NCBI GenBank assembly: GCA_947177345.1
Contig: CAMWUB010000136.1
Location: 1 to 5,340, forward strand
Direction: 5' to 3'
DNA: 5,340 nucleotides
Source of the DNA: an uncultured Ruminococcus sp.
GTDB taxonomy: Bacteria; Bacillota; Clostridia; Oscillospirales; Ruminococcaceae
Positions within the stretch are counted from its first letter, which is position 1; each line of letters begins with the position of its first letter. Below are positions 5,269 to 5,340 of this stretch, in pieces. The position numbers and the translations under genes are program-made. A model generated the notes under the pieces. It worked only from the letters and a program-made list of their open reading frames with translations, had not been told where the DNA came from and did not search any database.

Positions 5269-5340
5269 CAAAAAAATTTTGGAATCGCGTCTTTAAATAA
5301 TCATAAATATAATAATAGAAAAGAATTTACGCATTTTTTT

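Larger units (their letters stand above)
5178..5340. other. AT-rich region upstream of dnaN (probable dnaA-dnaN intergenic, partial)
   Basis: This 163-base stretch has the dnaN ribosome binding site, the inverted repeat at 5211-5268 and long A/T runs, but no gene. A TATGAT at 5300-5305 (minus strand) could be a -10, but no TTG-type -35 lies at the right distance. No cluster of DnaA boxes is seen. The dnaA stop codon is not recognisable here. Confidence 0.6.

Overview
The window carries a replication and recombination block of a Gram-positive bacterium. Every convincing gene lies on the minus strand, so the biological reading order runs from high to low coordinates: dnaN (sliding clamp), yaaA (small S4-domain RNA-binding protein), recF, remB (DUF370, YaaB type) and gyrB. 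This is the classical dnaA-dnaN-yaaA-recF-yaaB-gyrB order found next to the chromosomal origin of Bacillota. dnaA would be expected just beyond base 5340 and gyrA possibly beyond base 1; neither is in the window. The AT-rich composition, strong AGGAGG-type ribosome binding sites, the DUF370 gene and the GyrB sequence (including LWGKMLNVEKAR) point to Clostridia, most likely a Ruminococcus-like Oscillospiraceae. That placement comes from memory of the families, not from a search.

Layout, in reading order. 5178-5340 is a very AT-rich leader upstream of dnaN with a long inverted repeat and a clear ribosome binding site. dnaN (4077-5177) ends at a terminator-like hairpin (4016-4058). The -35 hexamer of a good promoter abuts the base of that hairpin and drives yaaA and recF, whose reading frames overlap by four bases (GTGA). 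After recF comes an unusual 376-base gap (2216-2591), then remB and gyrB, each with its own strong ribosome binding site and probably transcribed together from a promoter at 2254-2283.

The genes are all housekeeping: the clamp tethers polymerase III, RecF loads RecA at gaps, gyrase removes the supercoils made by replication, YaaA is ribosome-associated in Bacillus, and RemB belongs to a family of matrix-gene regulators. All five frames look intact and of normal length.

The part not explained by standard annotation is the recF-remB gap. It holds two direct copies, 199 bases apart and about 90% identical, of an 82/83-base element. Four of the base differences between the copies fall in paired positions of a predicted hairpin and all four keep pairing, but only if the RNA is read from the minus (operon) strand. 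Weaker similarity outside the core suggests an old tandem duplication of about 200 bases that may include the 3' end of recF. This is the best candidate in the window for something undescribed: a duplicated structured RNA or small repeat element between recF and remB-gyrB.
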